Counted from the first letter of the stretch, positions 21,900 through 31,985 are shown. The stretch is 64,000 bases of DNA from Paraphysomonas bandaiensis (GCA_965644295.1 CBFFRP010000035.1:62001-126000); one strand, 5' to 3'. Made by a program: numbers and translations. The notes: a model not told the origin generated them from the letters alone.

Positions 21900-23360
21900 A
21901 TGAATTGTATGGTTTACTTGTTGTTTGTATTCATATCGCTGGTGTCAGGCGATCACTCCTCCGGTGAGCCTGTAGATAGCATATCAGATCTGCCATTTGA
22001 TGAATCAAACCACCTGAGTTCGACTTGGATTCTTTATAGTGGCGATGGTTGTGATTTTGGAGCAGTTGCTTCACAGTCATTGCTACGTATAGGGTATATT
22101 TCTCCGGAATTATTTCGTATGTTCAGTGCGGATGAAGCTTCTCAGTCATGTGTTGCTGTGGGGTTACTACAAGGCACTCCGAGAAGTTTAATCTATGCTA
22201 TTCTTGATCGAAATATATATCTTGGTTTTGAACCCCTTGAAGATTGGTTAAATCAGTTTTTGTTGAAAGAAATTGGGTGGTTGTCATACCTTCCCCAGAG
22301 CCTTGATGTAATATGGATTAGCCACGTAGGAGACAGGCACAAAGTAGCAGACTTACATACGGGTGAGAGATATACTGTTTGGCTCACCACATCCCTGGGG
22401 CATATGTTTGAGGTGGTTGACCCTGCCAATGGAGAGGTTGTTGGAAGCATGTTGGTTGAGTTCGATGCGTTCCATGTCATTGGCCAACCTGTGCGTCCTT
22501 CTCCTTCACCATCAGCGGAGGAGGTATTGCGGGGAGTAGAAAGCACTCTACAGCTGGAGTACAATCGGTCCATGCAGATCAGGCGTACTTTTACGTCAAC
22601 GGGGTTCAGCCGAGGACGCTTACCGGATGATCTTTATGCATCGATGGCTACTTACTATTATAACAATTACCAACAGGTATATATCGAAGAATGGATTGGG
22701 ATGTACCACATCAACTGGTGGGAGACAGATCCTCTCATGGTGGGCATGCCCTGGGGACTGAAGCGGTATTGGCAGGGAAGGTTGCGACCAATGGTGGAAA
22801 AATGGATAGGCGGCGTCGAGTTAGAAGACACAGACATATATGGTATTCGTAGGTATGAGGATGGTGCATGGTTACTAACTCATGTGGACCGGGAGGCCAC
22901 CCATGCCGCATCGCTTATCATTAATGTGGATCAAGTGGATGTAAGGGAGCCGTGGATGGTAGAGATCTACGATTTTTCCGGCAGACTCCATGAAATTCCT
23001 ATGGAGCCCGGAGACATCGTATACTATGAGGTGATTTTGTTAACCGTTGCATTACTTGTCACTTACTCTCTGTACTGTATACAGTCTGCTCGATGTCTTC
23101 ACGGTCGCATGCAGCCTCTTAAGGGTAGATCGTACTCCAACCTCTTTGCTCATTATCGACCTGTAGGTGACCCAGAGTGGTTTGAGAAAGAAAATCCGAC
23201 AGTTGAGGGGAATGCTGCTGCCAAGGAGGAGTGTAGTGTTTCTCATTGCATAGGACCTGATGTTGTGGACAATCAATTTTTGTCTCCGAAACATGAAGTT
23301 GTAGAAGGCAATGACGACTTGTTCCGATATTGGCGATTTGTTAATAATATTGCGCCGTGA
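21900..23360 (+). CDS. Secreted/lumenal 2OG-Fe(II) oxygenase, prolyl 4-hydroxylase-like, 2 exons
   Basis: join(21900..23030, 23085..23360), 468 aa. Signal peptide at residues 1-18 (MNCMVYLLFVFISLVSG). The C-terminal double-stranded beta-helix has IRRYEDGAWLLTHVDREATH with the iron ligands H328-x-D330, SLIINVDQ, GDIVYYE, then SARCLHGRMQPLKGRSYSN with distal His about 383 and the Lys/Arg that would hold 2-oxoglutarate. The 54-bp intron (23031-23084) has GT/AG ends, is a multiple of three and has no stop, so a naive reading runs straight through it. Its translation is an 18-residue hydrophobic block that would split the iron-binding core. The N-terminal 200 residues are not recognised. Substrate (collagen-like or hydroxyproline-rich proteins) is inferred from family only. 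Confidence 0.85.
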   Translation: MNCMVYLLFVFISLVSGDHSSGEPVDSISDLPFDESNHLSSTWILYSGDGCDFGAVASQSLLRIGYISPELFRMFSADEASQSCVAVGLLQGTPRSLIYAILDRNIYLGFEPLEDWLNQFLLKEIGWLSYLPQSLDVIWISHVGDRHKVADLHTGERYTVWLTTSLGHMFEVVDPANGEVVGSMLVEFDAFHVIGQPVRPSPSPSAEEVLRGVESTLQLEYNRSMQIRRTFTSTGFSRGRLPDDLYASMATYYYNNYQQVYIEEWIGMYHINWWETDPLMVGMPWGLKRYWQGRLRPMVEKWIGGVELEDTDIYGIRRYEDGAWLLTHVDREATHAASLIINVDQVDVREPWMVEIYDFSGRLHEIPMEPGDIVYYEVILLTVALLVTYSLYCIQSARCLHGRMQPLKGRSYSNLFAHYRPVGDPEWFEKENPTVEGNAAAKEECSVSHCIGPDVVDNQFLSPKHEVVEGNDDLFRYWRFVNNIAP

Positions 23361-23984
23361 ACATGGATTACCGAAACTGGTGCTATTGGTAAATAGGGAA
23401 ATAGTATAGATGATGTCAAAGTGGAAATATATAATGTAAAGTAATGAAAATAATAGTTCGCTATGTTACTATTATGTGCTTGTCTCGCAGACTAATCTGT
23501 GTGCTTCTTTCGTCGAACTCAGAATTACAGGTGTAGCGTTTTATCATCTTGCTTCAATGTTTGAAAATATGCATATTTGAAATTTGAATAACATCCAGTT
23601 TCATACTCGAAATATGCGGTATAATTTCCTTGATATGGAGGTGCTATGTCTCATCGCACAGTGGTTACTTATTAGCAACACTTCTCAAATTTCTGAGTCT
23701 TCATGTGCTCATGGATGGAAGTATTGTTTATTGTTGTACCTTTGAAAACAAGTTTTTACTAGGTATCGAACAATGCAAATTCTGTATTGGAAATGATACT
23801 TAGCATATGAACGATTTCTTTGATACCAAAATAGTTTGATTGGCTAATGAACCGCACTACCAGAACTATTGAAGCTGAATAGTGAATATGACTATAGAAC
23901 ATAGAACACTCACTGTCGATAAGATGGAAAGCCCAAAATAGAATAGCTTAAGTAATTCATTAAATCTATAGTTCAAATTTTCTT
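23361..23984. other. Intergenic between convergent genes, no gene seen
   Basis: AT-rich 3' flanks of the 2OG oxygenase (+) and propeller protein (-). No coding frame or repeat is recognised. Confidence 0.5.
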
Positions 23985-26102
23985 CTAAAACGACATTTCG
24001 TCATCTTCATTTATAACTGCAACCTTTTGTAGGTTACTAAATCCTACAAAACGACTCGTACTGTTCCCAGAAAACAGTAAATACACAGCAAAACGAATTA
24101 TATATAAATATATTCCTACGGCCAAGTTTAGAGCAGTTACAGACAGTGAAATGATAGCAATGGGAGAATATCGACGGCCTAACAGCTCATTGTTTAACAT
24201 TTGTGCTACGAATTGCACGACTGTTTCTGTGCACACATGTGTCAAGAACTCATAGTTTCGGGCTCGTCGGTTTAGAGCAAGGTTGTCCTTCGCATATTCA
24301 CGTTGCGACTTGAACAAATAGCTTAGAAGCATAAACTTGTAAAAAACATACTTTATTCCAACGTCAACGCACATAACCACTACTGAGGCTAGCGCCACGA
24401 AAGCTGTCCACAAAAAGTTACATGGGTGACGTCGGCCATTTTTATCTCCCCGACAGGGCCAAGAATCGTCGGCCTCGTAATCCTTGAAGAAGTTTTTCGC
24501 ATCAACAGATACGATGCAAAGAGCATCTAATATAGGAGTATAGTGACCACCAGATTCAGCAGATGCCTTATATCCCTCGCCATCAGCGAACACAACCAAT
24601 TCATAGAAAAGAACTGGAATGATATTTATGAAAAGAAGGTCTACGATACAAAGGTTCAGTATATGGACACTCTTGAACTCCATTGTCATCAAATAGAGCA
24701 AGTCTGTGAGAAAGTCTAACAAAGGAAGTGCCATAACACAGAATGCTGTGAAGAATTGTATGCTAGGATCGTACGATGCAAAGGTAGCAAGTGTCAAAAT
24801 TGGAATAGCACTGAGGATTACGATAACTGTAATAACAGCTGGAGAATCCAATGAATATCCAAGAGAAGGCAGGGGCGGGTAATCATCATAAATATGCACT
24901 TTCGTCACATAAATGTCCTCATTAGATGGATAAGTAGTGGAATGGACTTCTTTGGCGGACCCCGTGATGTACAGATACTCCGTGTCCCAATGCACAGCTG
25001 CAGCCAGCGCGGACATATCACTACCATTCACCTCAATGTGGGTTTCCCACTTGAAAACACCCAACGTGCCCCTGTCTTCAACTTGCCCCACGGCAAACGC
25101 ATCAGTGGCAGTTGTCGCCCGAATTCGACCCACTAGAAACACATATGTGGGGCCTACGTCCATCGCAGAGTACATCGCATCCCCCTGGGCTGCGTACTTG
25201 GTCCACATCAATGCGCCGTTAGTAGTGTTGACCTTCATCAGAGTATACCCCAATGCATACGCCCCATCAGAGTTATCTAGCGCAAAGCTTCCCACCCAGT
25301 CAAAGCCACTCTTGCCATTGTGCTGTACTGCCCAATTCCAATCACTAATATTAGAGCTTGGAAATTTGACAACAAAAATGTCACCCCCATCTCGATTGCG
25401 TCCATAGAGACCTCCTGTGTCCCCAGCAGCGTATACCCACCCTTCATCATCAATAGCCAAGGCTACACCATGGGTCTCAAATAGAGTGTCCTCATTAGTG
25501 TTTCCATCTTGGAACCCTCGCAACATCGTACCATTTGAGTGTAGCTCTATCACGAAGTACGAGTCAGTAGGATACTGTGTACCGAACATGTTCCCGCGGG
25601 TGCTACCTATGACGAACACATGTCCAAAAGGTTGAGACACTGCTGCAGACGCCCAGTCCTCTTCATCCGTGCCAAACTGAGTCCCCCATAACACAGTTCC
25701 ATCACTGCCATTGATTTTTTCGACATACGCATCCCTGGCACCCCCAGCATATGTAGTGTATATGCCAGTAGAGGTGTACCCCGATACAAACACATTGTCA
25801 GCCTTATCGGAGTATACATGCAACGGATATCTGCTATCTGACCATGAGCTCGCCCACATGAGTGACCCATCCAAATGGCCCAACTTCTGGAGTATCCAAG
25901 TGGACTCTGACCCCGCGTTACTTCGACCAAGGACGATCGCATTACCATGGCTGTCGACGCACATATCCAGGCCAGTTTCGTTGGTAGAAAACAGCTGTCG
26001 CGTGCTCCAGAGGGAACGCATGGTTCTGAAATGCGTGCATTCTGTTAGGACTGTGTGACAGGCTAATAGGATGAATATATACACAGGTGTGAGGCGTGCC
26101 AT
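23985..26102 (-). CDS. Beta-propeller (SBBP-like repeat) ectodomain with multi-pass membrane C-terminus, 705 aa
   Basis: Signal peptide at residues 1-21 (MARLTPVYIFILLACHTVLT). Residues about 30-400 hold repeated blade-like units: W-I-L-Q-K-L-G-H-L-D-G-S-L-M-W, Y-V-E-K-I-N-G-S-D-G-T-V-L-W-G-T-Q-F-G-T, V-F-V-I-G-S-T-R-G-N, W-V-Y-A-A-G-D-T-G-G and V-F-L-V-G-R. This is the pattern of SBBP beta-propellers. From about residue 415 there are four to six hydrophobic helices: SPAVITVIVILSAIPILTLA, LLDFLTDLLYLM, IVDLLFINIIPVLFYELVVF, FVALASVVVMCVDVGIKYV and SLSVTALNLAVGIYLYIIRF. A surface sensor or transporter-like protein is inferred; no known family matches the membrane part. One uninterrupted exon. 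Confidence 0.8.
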   Translation of the reverse strand: MARLTPVYIFILLACHTVLTECTHFRTMRSLWSTRQLFSTNETGLDMCVDSHGNAIVLGRSNAGSESTWILQKLGHLDGSLMWASSWSDSRYPLHVYSDKADNVFVSGYTSTGIYTTYAGGARDAYVEKINGSDGTVLWGTQFGTDEEDWASAAVSQPFGHVFVIGSTRGNMFGTQYPTDSYFVIELHSNGTMLRGFQDGNTNEDTLFETHGVALAIDDEGWVYAAGDTGGLYGRNRDGGDIFVVKFPSSNISDWNWAVQHNGKSGFDWVGSFALDNSDGAYALGYTLMKVNTTNGALMWTKYAAQGDAMYSAMDVGPTYVFLVGRIRATTATDAFAVGQVEDRGTLGVFKWETHIEVNGSDMSALAAAVHWDTEYLYITGSAKEVHSTTYPSNEDIYVTKVHIYDDYPPLPSLGYSLDSPAVITVIVILSAIPILTLATFASYDPSIQFFTAFCVMALPLLDFLTDLLYLMTMEFKSVHILNLCIVDLLFINIIPVLFYELVVFADGEGYKASAESGGHYTPILDALCIVSVDAKNFFKDYEADDSWPCRGDKNGRRHPCNFLWTAFVALASVVVMCVDVGIKYVFYKFMLLSYLFKSQREYAKDNLALNRRARNYEFLTHVCTETVVQFVAQMLNNELLGRRYSPIAIISLSVTALNLAVGIYLYIIRFAVYLLFSGNSTSRFVGFSNLQKVAVINEDDEMSF

Positions 26103-26281
26103 GCATTAACTACACTGCTACATACAATACACGGAGGATGATACTAGAGTCATACCACTCCATATGGGTGAGAGCTATACGTCAGGACATGTACAGACAG
26201 TGAAGTGAAAGTGAGCTGCAATGTGCCATTTCTTGACTTCCGTTTCCTGCTCTCAGCGACTGTGTGTACGTGGGTTGGTAG

Positions 26282-26460
26282 GTTGATGTGCTGCAGTAGG
26301 TAGGCAGGTGTAGGTGTGTACTGTGTACTGCAGGTAGGGGGGTATTTATACAGATACAGTATACCGTTGTATAACTAACATATGTATTTGCAGTGTCACG
26401 TACACATGCACTAGGAATTCCTGCAGTAGATGGTATACTGTACCAGTATTCCAGTCTATC
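26282..26460. promoter_or_regulatory. Candidate bidirectional promoter word cluster (propeller protein / reductase)
   Basis: Between divergent starts at 26102 (-) and 26584 (+). Contains GTGTACTGTGTACTGCAGG, ATACAGTATACCGTTGTAT, CACTAGGAATTCCTGCAGTAG (with the AGGAATTCCT palindrome at 26413-26422) and GGTATACTGTACCAG. Matches the vocabulary seen at 15817 and 40121. Confidence 0.4.
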
Positions 26461-26583
26461 TGGATATGGAGAGGTGCATGAGGAGGGAGGGAAATGGATA
26501 TGAGTGACACACTCGCACTCTTCTTATCCTCATTTCCTTAAGAAGAGTTACAGTAACCGACTTACTCAACCCCTCAACTGATA

Positions 26584-27767
26584 ATGCTGCGATCCATACG
26601 TTATATTCATTCCGCTGGGACACGATCGGTGTACAGGAGCATGTCAGCGGAGGTCACTAATACTCAAGTTCGTCTCGCCAAGAGACCGGTGGGCCTCCCG
26701 ACCGCTGATAACTGGAGAATAGCAACTTCCACTGTCAAATTGGACGCCCCTTCCAACGGAATTATCGTCAAAGTGTCTGCACTAAGTCTGGACCCCGCTA
26801 TGAGGGGATGGTAAGTGTGTTGTGGTTGTGGATATGTTATAACATGTGTATTAAGGATGAATGATGCAAAGTCATATATTAGACCTGTTCAAATCGATGA
26901 AGTTTTTCGGGCAAACGGCGTGGGAACAGTCGTTGAGTCTAACTCTCCAGATTTTAAGGTGTGTGTCAAATGGTTGGACATACTCTACTCATTCTATTGT
27001 CTAAAAAGGTTGGGGACGAAGTTGCCGGTGGCTTTGGTGTTCAGCAGTATGCGGTATTAGATGCGAAAGAAGTATCTCGTGCAGCCATATCTAAGATAGA
27101 TCTTAGTAAGGGAACCCCTGAGCAGTGGCTAAATGTCCTCGGTATGCCAGGTATGACAGGCTACTTCGGCCTCAAACATGTCGGGCTTGCAAAGGCTGGC
27201 GAAACTATCGTTGTGTCTGCAGCTGCAGGAGCGGTAGGACAAACTGTAGGTCAATTAGCGAAAATATATGGACTCCGAGTCGTGGGTATTGCTGGGGGGC
27301 CCACGAAGTGCAACTGGGCAGTTAATGAACTTGGATATGACGCATGTATCGACTATAAATGTCCAAACACCACGGTCAAGGATGGCTTGAAGACCCACTG
27401 TCCGGATGGGGTTGATATATACTTTGATAATGTTGGTGGAGAAATTCTGGACACCGTATTGACGCGCATCAATAAGCGGGCGCGTATTGTTATCTGTGGT
27501 GCTATCAGTCAATACAACGCAACTTCTCCAATCCAAGGCCCTAAGAACTACCTTTCCCTTCTTGTTAATCGTGCTAGAATGGAAGGGATGGTAGTTTTTG
27601 ACTACGCACACCAGTATGCCGACGCGGTGCACGAGATGTCTGAGTACCTTGCGGATGGTAGAATGAAAAGTAAGGAGCATATCGAGGAAGGCATTGATAC
27701 GTTTCCAGATTCGTTAAATATATTATTTTCGGGGAAGAATTTTGGAAAGTTGGTCCTGAGAGTATAA
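26584..27767 (+). CDS. MDR-family NADP-dependent double-bond reductase (prostaglandin/curcumin reductase-like), 3 exons
   Basis: join(26584..26810, 26856..26958, 27009..27767), introns 45 and 50 bp, 362 aa. The first 20 residues (MLRSIRYIHSAGTRSVYRSM) are basic and Ser-rich, a plausible mitochondrial presequence; translation from the inner ATG at 26641 (MSAEV) would give a cytosolic form. Family marks: LSLDPAMRGWMNDAKSY at the first splice, the VGDEVAGGFGVQQYAV block, LNVLGMPGMTGYFGL, the NADP Rossmann loop AAAGAVGQTVGQLAKIYG, GVDIYFDNVGGEILD and RIVICGAISQYN. Such enzymes reduce the double bond of alpha,beta-unsaturated carbonyls and so detoxify lipid-peroxidation products; no catalytic zinc site is expected or seen. 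Exact substrate unknown. Confidence 0.9.
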
Positions 27768-28139
27768 AAAGGCTTAACACTGTGTCGCGCATTTGAATGC
27801 ACGACTCGTCAAGGTTGAAAGACAGGCAATTTGTTTGAAATTTATCACTTTTGAAGAGATTGAAAGTAGCTTAGGGGGGTGTTTACCGTCTGTAGTAAAC
27901 TCTAGAAAAATGAAATGGCTTTATCTGTACCCTCGGTGAGGTGGAATATGATACTATACTCTGAATGAATAGTATTTTGTAGTAACTATAAGATTTCAAA
28001 GACTTAGACTATGGTTTGTCAATGACTACCCCGCTTTATAGTGTAATCAATAATTCATATTTATCAGATATATCACTTAATTAAGAAATATGAATTACAA
28101 TACAATATTGCAGAGCTAGAGCTTGAATGCAAATTTAAG
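27768..28139. other. Intergenic, no gene seen
   Basis: 3' flank of the reductase gene, AT-rich, without recognisable features. The opposite-strand frames over the end of the reductase are shadows of it. Confidence 0.5.
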
Positions 28140-28305
28140 CTTAGTAGTAGTTAAAAGTTAGAAGAATGTTGTGATGATTAGAGTGTAAAGTGATTAACAC
28201 AGTAATGTAGAAAAGTGAATAATAATGCAGAACATAACTATCATACAAAACGGAACAGTTAGAAGTATAACTGACAATGACGATGGTTATGATGTGACGT
28301 AATAA
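28140..28305 (-). mobile_element. Decayed Copia LTR fragment (inverse orientation)
   Basis: Reverse complement of the inner part of the LTRs at 32706 and 38177. Matching words include AATGTTGTGAT, TTAGAGTGTAA, ACTATCAT, AACGGAACAGTTAGAAGT and AATGACGATGGTTATGATG, with scattered substitutions and small indels. Both LTR ends are missing or unrecognisable, so this is an old relic of the family that inserted recently at 32.7 kb. Confidence 0.7.
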
Positions 28306-28645
28306 TATATCCTTATTCGTATGATCAGCCTTTCACCCTCATCATCAGATTCCGTTTGTTGCGTGAGCTTTCGCCTCGTCAGATAAACACATACATACAA
28401 AGATATAATCCCAGAACCTACATTGCAACCGACACCAACCCACCGACCACCAGATTGATGTATGTCTAACGCGATGGCCAATTGAATCTATGGGCATGAG
28501 CATGGTGCATCAGACACTGCAAAGATACCCCATCACACGTCCGAAAACCAGTGATTTGAAATTAATTTAGCTTTTTTCTCGCAGATCCATCAAAAACCCG
28601 CTTTTTTCTTCAATTTTTCTTTTTATATACAGCATGTCAGATTCA

Positions 28646-28720
28646 TACAGCAGTGTAACGTCTGACGTCCGTTGGATGCAGCGTACTGTTGTACTGCTGT
28701 AGTATACACAGTACTGCACC
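28646..28720. promoter_or_regulatory. Candidate promoter word cluster upstream of the OmpA-like gene
   Basis: Contains ATACAGCAGTG, GCGTACTGTTGTACTGCTG, and AGTATACACAGTACTGCACC, about 195-270 bp before the ATG at 28915. Same word family as the other upstream clusters. Confidence 0.4.
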
Positions 28721-28914
28721 GGAGATGCTGCTCTGTGTGCTGTGGGTTCATGTGCATGTATGCAGGAGTAGACTCACACTGTCTTGATTTGATGTGGGCA
28801 CTTTCCACAGTGAGGATTTAGCCACAAACAACATTCTAGATATCGATGAAGGTAGCTAGAGGCTACCCGAAAATGTAAACTGCAGTGTACTGTTGTTTGT
28901 AATATTCCCGAAAT

Positions 28915-30573
28915 ATGAAAAAGTCTTTTGGATTATGCGGCGTGTTCTCAACATACGAGAATGAATACATCACTCTATTGGCTCTAGCCTTAACCTGCCT
29001 ATCATGTCTCTTTTTTATGGTGGGTTTGATCGGAGCCAGTGAGAACAGATTTCGACTTCATGATGTTCACTGGGTGTTGGCGGAAGGGGAGTTTGATGGC
29101 AGATCAAGAGAAGTGTATTTTGGTCTCCTGAACTTCATGGTTGAAGGAGAACCTGTCATGGAGTATGATGACTGCAAGGACAGCACTGATTTATGTAAGG
29201 AATGTGTTGAAGCTGGTGGTGCAGCCACTGCAATGGTAACCTTGGGAGAGATATTGGCCGTATGCGCATTGATCGCAACGTACTATCGCTATTGGAATAA
29301 TGATGTGATGTTAAAAGCTGTCGGCAGCGTATCCGCTTTTTTTTCTTTTTTTTTCTGTGGTGTTGGCTGTATCGCGTTTGCCCCATGTAAAGATCAAGTG
29401 TATGAGGATATGAAGCATGCTGAGTGGGGCCTACCATATGTGCTTGTTCTGGTTGGGTGTTTATTCATGCTAAACGTCTTCTTTTTGCATCTTTTGCTCC
29501 GCACTGAAGATAAAGCGTATACTCCTCTTACTCCTCCTGCTGAGTCTGCAGCAGATAAAGAGAGAGCTGCTCTAGAGGAAGCGGAGCGCATGTCTCGTGA
29601 AGCGGAGGAGCTAGCTAGGCGTGAGGTAGAAGCGGCAGAGAGGGCGGCCAGGGAAGAGGCCGAGCGTGTGGCGAGGGAAGAGGCTGAGCGTGTGGCGAGG
29701 GAAGAGGCTGAGCGCGTGGCGAAAGAAGAGGCTGAGCGGATAGCGCGTGAGAAAGCCGAGAGAGAGGAAGCTGAACGAATTGCCAGTGAGAAGGCTGCTG
29801 AAGAGGCCACTCGACGTGAGCTAGAGAGACAAGCTAGCATGGCACAGGAAGAGGCGGAAAGGCGTGCGAGAGAACAAGCAGAAAGAGAGGAGGCAGATAG
29901 ACTTGCCAGAGAAAAAGCGGAGAGGGAAGAAGCGGAGAGACTTGCAAGAGAAAAAGCTGAGAGGGAGGAAGCAGAGAGACTTGCCAGAGAAAAAGCTGAG
30001 AGGGAGGAAGCAGAGAGACTTGCCAGAGAAAAAGCTGAGAGGGAGGAAGCAGAGAGACTTGCTAGAGAAAAGGCTGAGAGGGAAGAAGCAGAGCGATTAG
30101 CACGAGAGAAGGCAGAAAAGGAAGAAGCTGAGAGACTTGCACGCGAGGCCCAGGAAGCTGAAGCGGCGCGACTTGCGGAAATTGAGAAGATGAAGGAGAA
30201 GGCACGACAGGATCGCATTGCGGTCTTGAATCGTATCGAGGACACACTGCAGCAGGAGATCGGCTTCGTGAAGAACGATGCTCATCTCACGGAAGATGGC
30301 AAGCGTGTCTGCGATGAAGTAGCTGCCACTATCGTAGACTACCCTGAGCTAGTCATTCACATTGACAGCCACACCAGTTGTAAAGCGGGACACTGTAACA
30401 ATGGCTGCCGCCTCATGGACCTCTCTCAGCAGAGAGTGGAGGAGGTCATGCGCCATCTTATTGAAAAGGGATGCAGACAGAAATTTATCCCAAAGGGTTA
30501 TGGATGCAAACATCCTGAGCTAGGCGCTGTCCGCGCTGTTCGAATTTATCCTGAAGACCTTGAATACGACTGA
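28915..30573 (+). CDS. Four-TM protein with long charged coiled coil and C-terminal OmpA-like domain
   Basis: 552 aa, single exon. Four hydrophobic helices in the first 200 residues ([76 protein letters not shown]) form a tetraspan-like module. Residues about 215-430 are Glu/Arg/Ala-rich coiled coil with 13-residue repeats ([13 protein letters not shown]). Residues about 440-552 follow the OmpA-like fold: [65 protein letters not shown]. In bacterial OmpA domains a conserved Asp (HTD) and Arg hold peptidoglycan; here the Asp position is Ser488 while Arg507 is kept, and Cys-rich residues ([10 protein letters not shown]) lie between. Peptidoglycan binding is therefore unlikely; a protein or glycan anchor is inferred. 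Confidence 0.8.
   Translation: MKKSFGLCGVFSTYENEYITLLALALTCLSCLFFMVGLIGASENRFRLHDVHWVLAEGEFDGRSREVYFGLLNFMVEGEPVMEYDDCKDSTDLCKECVEAGGAATAMVTLGEILAVCALIATYYRYWNNDVMLKAVGSVSAFFSFFFCGVGCIAFAPCKDQVYEDMKHAEWGLPYVLVLVGCLFMLNVFFLHLLLRTEDKAYTPLTPPAESAADKERAALEEAERMSREAEELARREVEAAERAAREEAERVAREEAERVAREEAERVAKEEAERIAREKAEREEAERIASEKAAEEATRRELERQASMAQEEAERRAREQAEREEADRLAREKAEREEAERLAREKAEREEAERLAREKAEREEAERLAREKAEREEAERLAREKAEREEAERLAREKAEKEEAERLAREAQEAEAARLAEIEKMKEKARQDRIAVLNRIEDTLQQEIGFVKNDAHLTEDGKRVCDEVAATIVDYPELVIHIDSHTSCKAGHCNNGCRLMDLSQQRVEEVMRHLIEKGCRQKFIPKGYGCKHPELGAVRAVRIYPEDLEYD
29630..30150 (+). repeat. Coding tandem repeats in the coiled coil (39-bp units)
   Basis: Within the OmpA-like gene, 39-bp units built on GAGAAAAAGCTGAGAGGGAG and GAAGCAGAGAGACTTGCC repeat almost perfectly between about 29940 and 30070, with shorter 24-bp units (GAGGCTGAGCGTGTGGCGAG) at about 29650-29730. 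Being multiples of three, they lengthen or shorten the coiled coil without frameshift. Confidence 0.85.
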
Positions 30574-31059
30574 AAATGGGACTGGTTTTCGCAAGTTGTA
30601 TTTGTCCATTCACTATAAAATATGCTGAAGTGTAATGTACGAAAACATTGAATCGTACACAAGAAGTGTTTTTTGATCTTTCAGTGGTTTGCGCAATATT
30701 GACGCAACTGCTATAATTAATGGTCTTTGCTATTGTATCTATCTCACTTGTACGTAGCTATCGTTTCATTGCAAATAATAAAACACTTGGAGTTTTGAAG
30801 GTTTATCTATGAACCGTGTAGAAGCGTCTTTCATATATGTACCAATAATATAAACTATTCACGAGAATATTGATGTAACATATCTGTTTTTCATCCTGTG
30901 GTCTGTTCGCCTACAGAAGATGACAGTGCGTGTTATGTTTATTTGTTCATCCTACATGTAAATTATATGCATTATTATATTTAATGTGATATTGCTCGCA
31001 GTAGACGTATAAACCGTATAAACAAGGAGGTACTAAATTACTAAATTAAAATAATAAAT
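30574..31059. other. Intergenic, no gene seen
   Basis: AT-rich. AATAATAAAACA at 30774-30785 may serve as a polyadenylation signal for the OmpA-like gene, about 200 bp past its stop. No coding frame seen. Confidence 0.45.
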
Positions 31060-31985
31060 TTTAAATACTAGTGCTAATAGTATTATTTTACTGTGAAGTG
31101 TGAAGCACTACAAGAACTATTTTTCGTCGATGCAACCATTCTCGCTATCAATCGCTCAAAAGAAAAACCCAGTATGCTGATACCTGACATATGCCGGCTT
31201 CAGCATTTCTTTTCTTTAAGGTGAACAGCCCGGATGCTCGACTTCAGCAGGAAGTTGGCCCATTCCCGGATGCCTGTTTATTCGTGAAGGCCGAAAAATG
31301 TCTACACAAGTGACACTACTTTGAGTCATTGCACCTCAGAATCATTTTGCTATGAGTGGACAGAACGTTACGTGCTGTTTAGAAAAGGCAGTCGTGAAAA
31401 TTCAATGTGGCAATGAAGCCGCACTAACTCGGACGGAAAAGGATCAAATTAAAATATTTTTGCTCGATGAGGATGAAGAAGATGATGACAGTGAGAGTCT
31501 AGTTGAGAATGACGACGCAGCGCAACGTTTGACTGATGATAGCAGACAGCGGAAGCGAGCACGTCTTAACCAGCAAACTCGTTACCGCAGCATAAAACAC
31601 TTGCATGCCACAACCAATAAGGTTGAAAGGTTGTTCAGTAGAGCTAAGATTGCTATGACGGATTAGCGAAAGAGTATGGCTTCTCGGCATTTGGAGTTAC
31701 TGATGTTTTTACGCATGAACCGTCGCCTCTGGAATGAAAAGACAGTTGAGGTAGCTATATTGGCAGCTAATGTAGTTTAGTATAAAATAATTGAAATTAA
31801 TTACAATAATTGAAATTGAAGCAGCAAGTAATAATTGCAATTATAATTGACTACAACCTGCGTCAATTAATTGATACGCAGCCCTGTTGTTTACCAATGC
31901 GGCTTACGTTAGTTTCCCATTTCCCAGAGATATTCTCTCCAGTACTTATCCCCTAAAACACCACGAAAAGGTGCGACTCCGAGGG
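31060..31985 (+). mobile_element. hAT-family DNA transposon relic, longest copy in the window (copy C)
   Basis: Carries the same outer blocks as copies at 8945, 18955 and 44172 (GCTGATACCTGACAT near 31180, GCCTGTTTATTCGTGAAGGC near 31270, GCGGCTTACGTTAGTTTCCC near 31898, AACACCACGAAAAGG near 31955). Between them it keeps the 3' end of a transposase gene (31352-31780). This makes it the likely parent type of the deleted copies, though it is itself dead. Termini and target duplication were not resolved by eye. Confidence 0.65.
31352..31780 (+). pseudogene. Remnant of hAT transposase C-terminal dimerisation region, in-frame TAG
   Basis: The open part (31352-31666) encodes an acidic block (LLDEDEEDDDSES) then ATTNKVERLFSRAKIAMTD. 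TAG at 31664 interrupts, and the same frame continues (RKSMASRHLELLMFLRMN, RRLWNEKTVEVAI) to TAG at 31778. The NKVERLFSRA and LELLMFLRMNRRLW pair is the typical hAT C-terminal signature (hATC dimerisation region). The catalytic core is absent. Either a nonsense mutation or a fragment of a dead copy; no product is expected to be active. Confidence 0.7.

Noticed and set aside
29394-30245. Minus-strand 283-codon Ser/Ala-rich open frame
   Set aside because: It is the antisense shadow of the 39-bp coiled-coil repeats of the OmpA-like gene; its low-complexity [13 protein letters not shown] pattern follows directly from the plus-strand codons.
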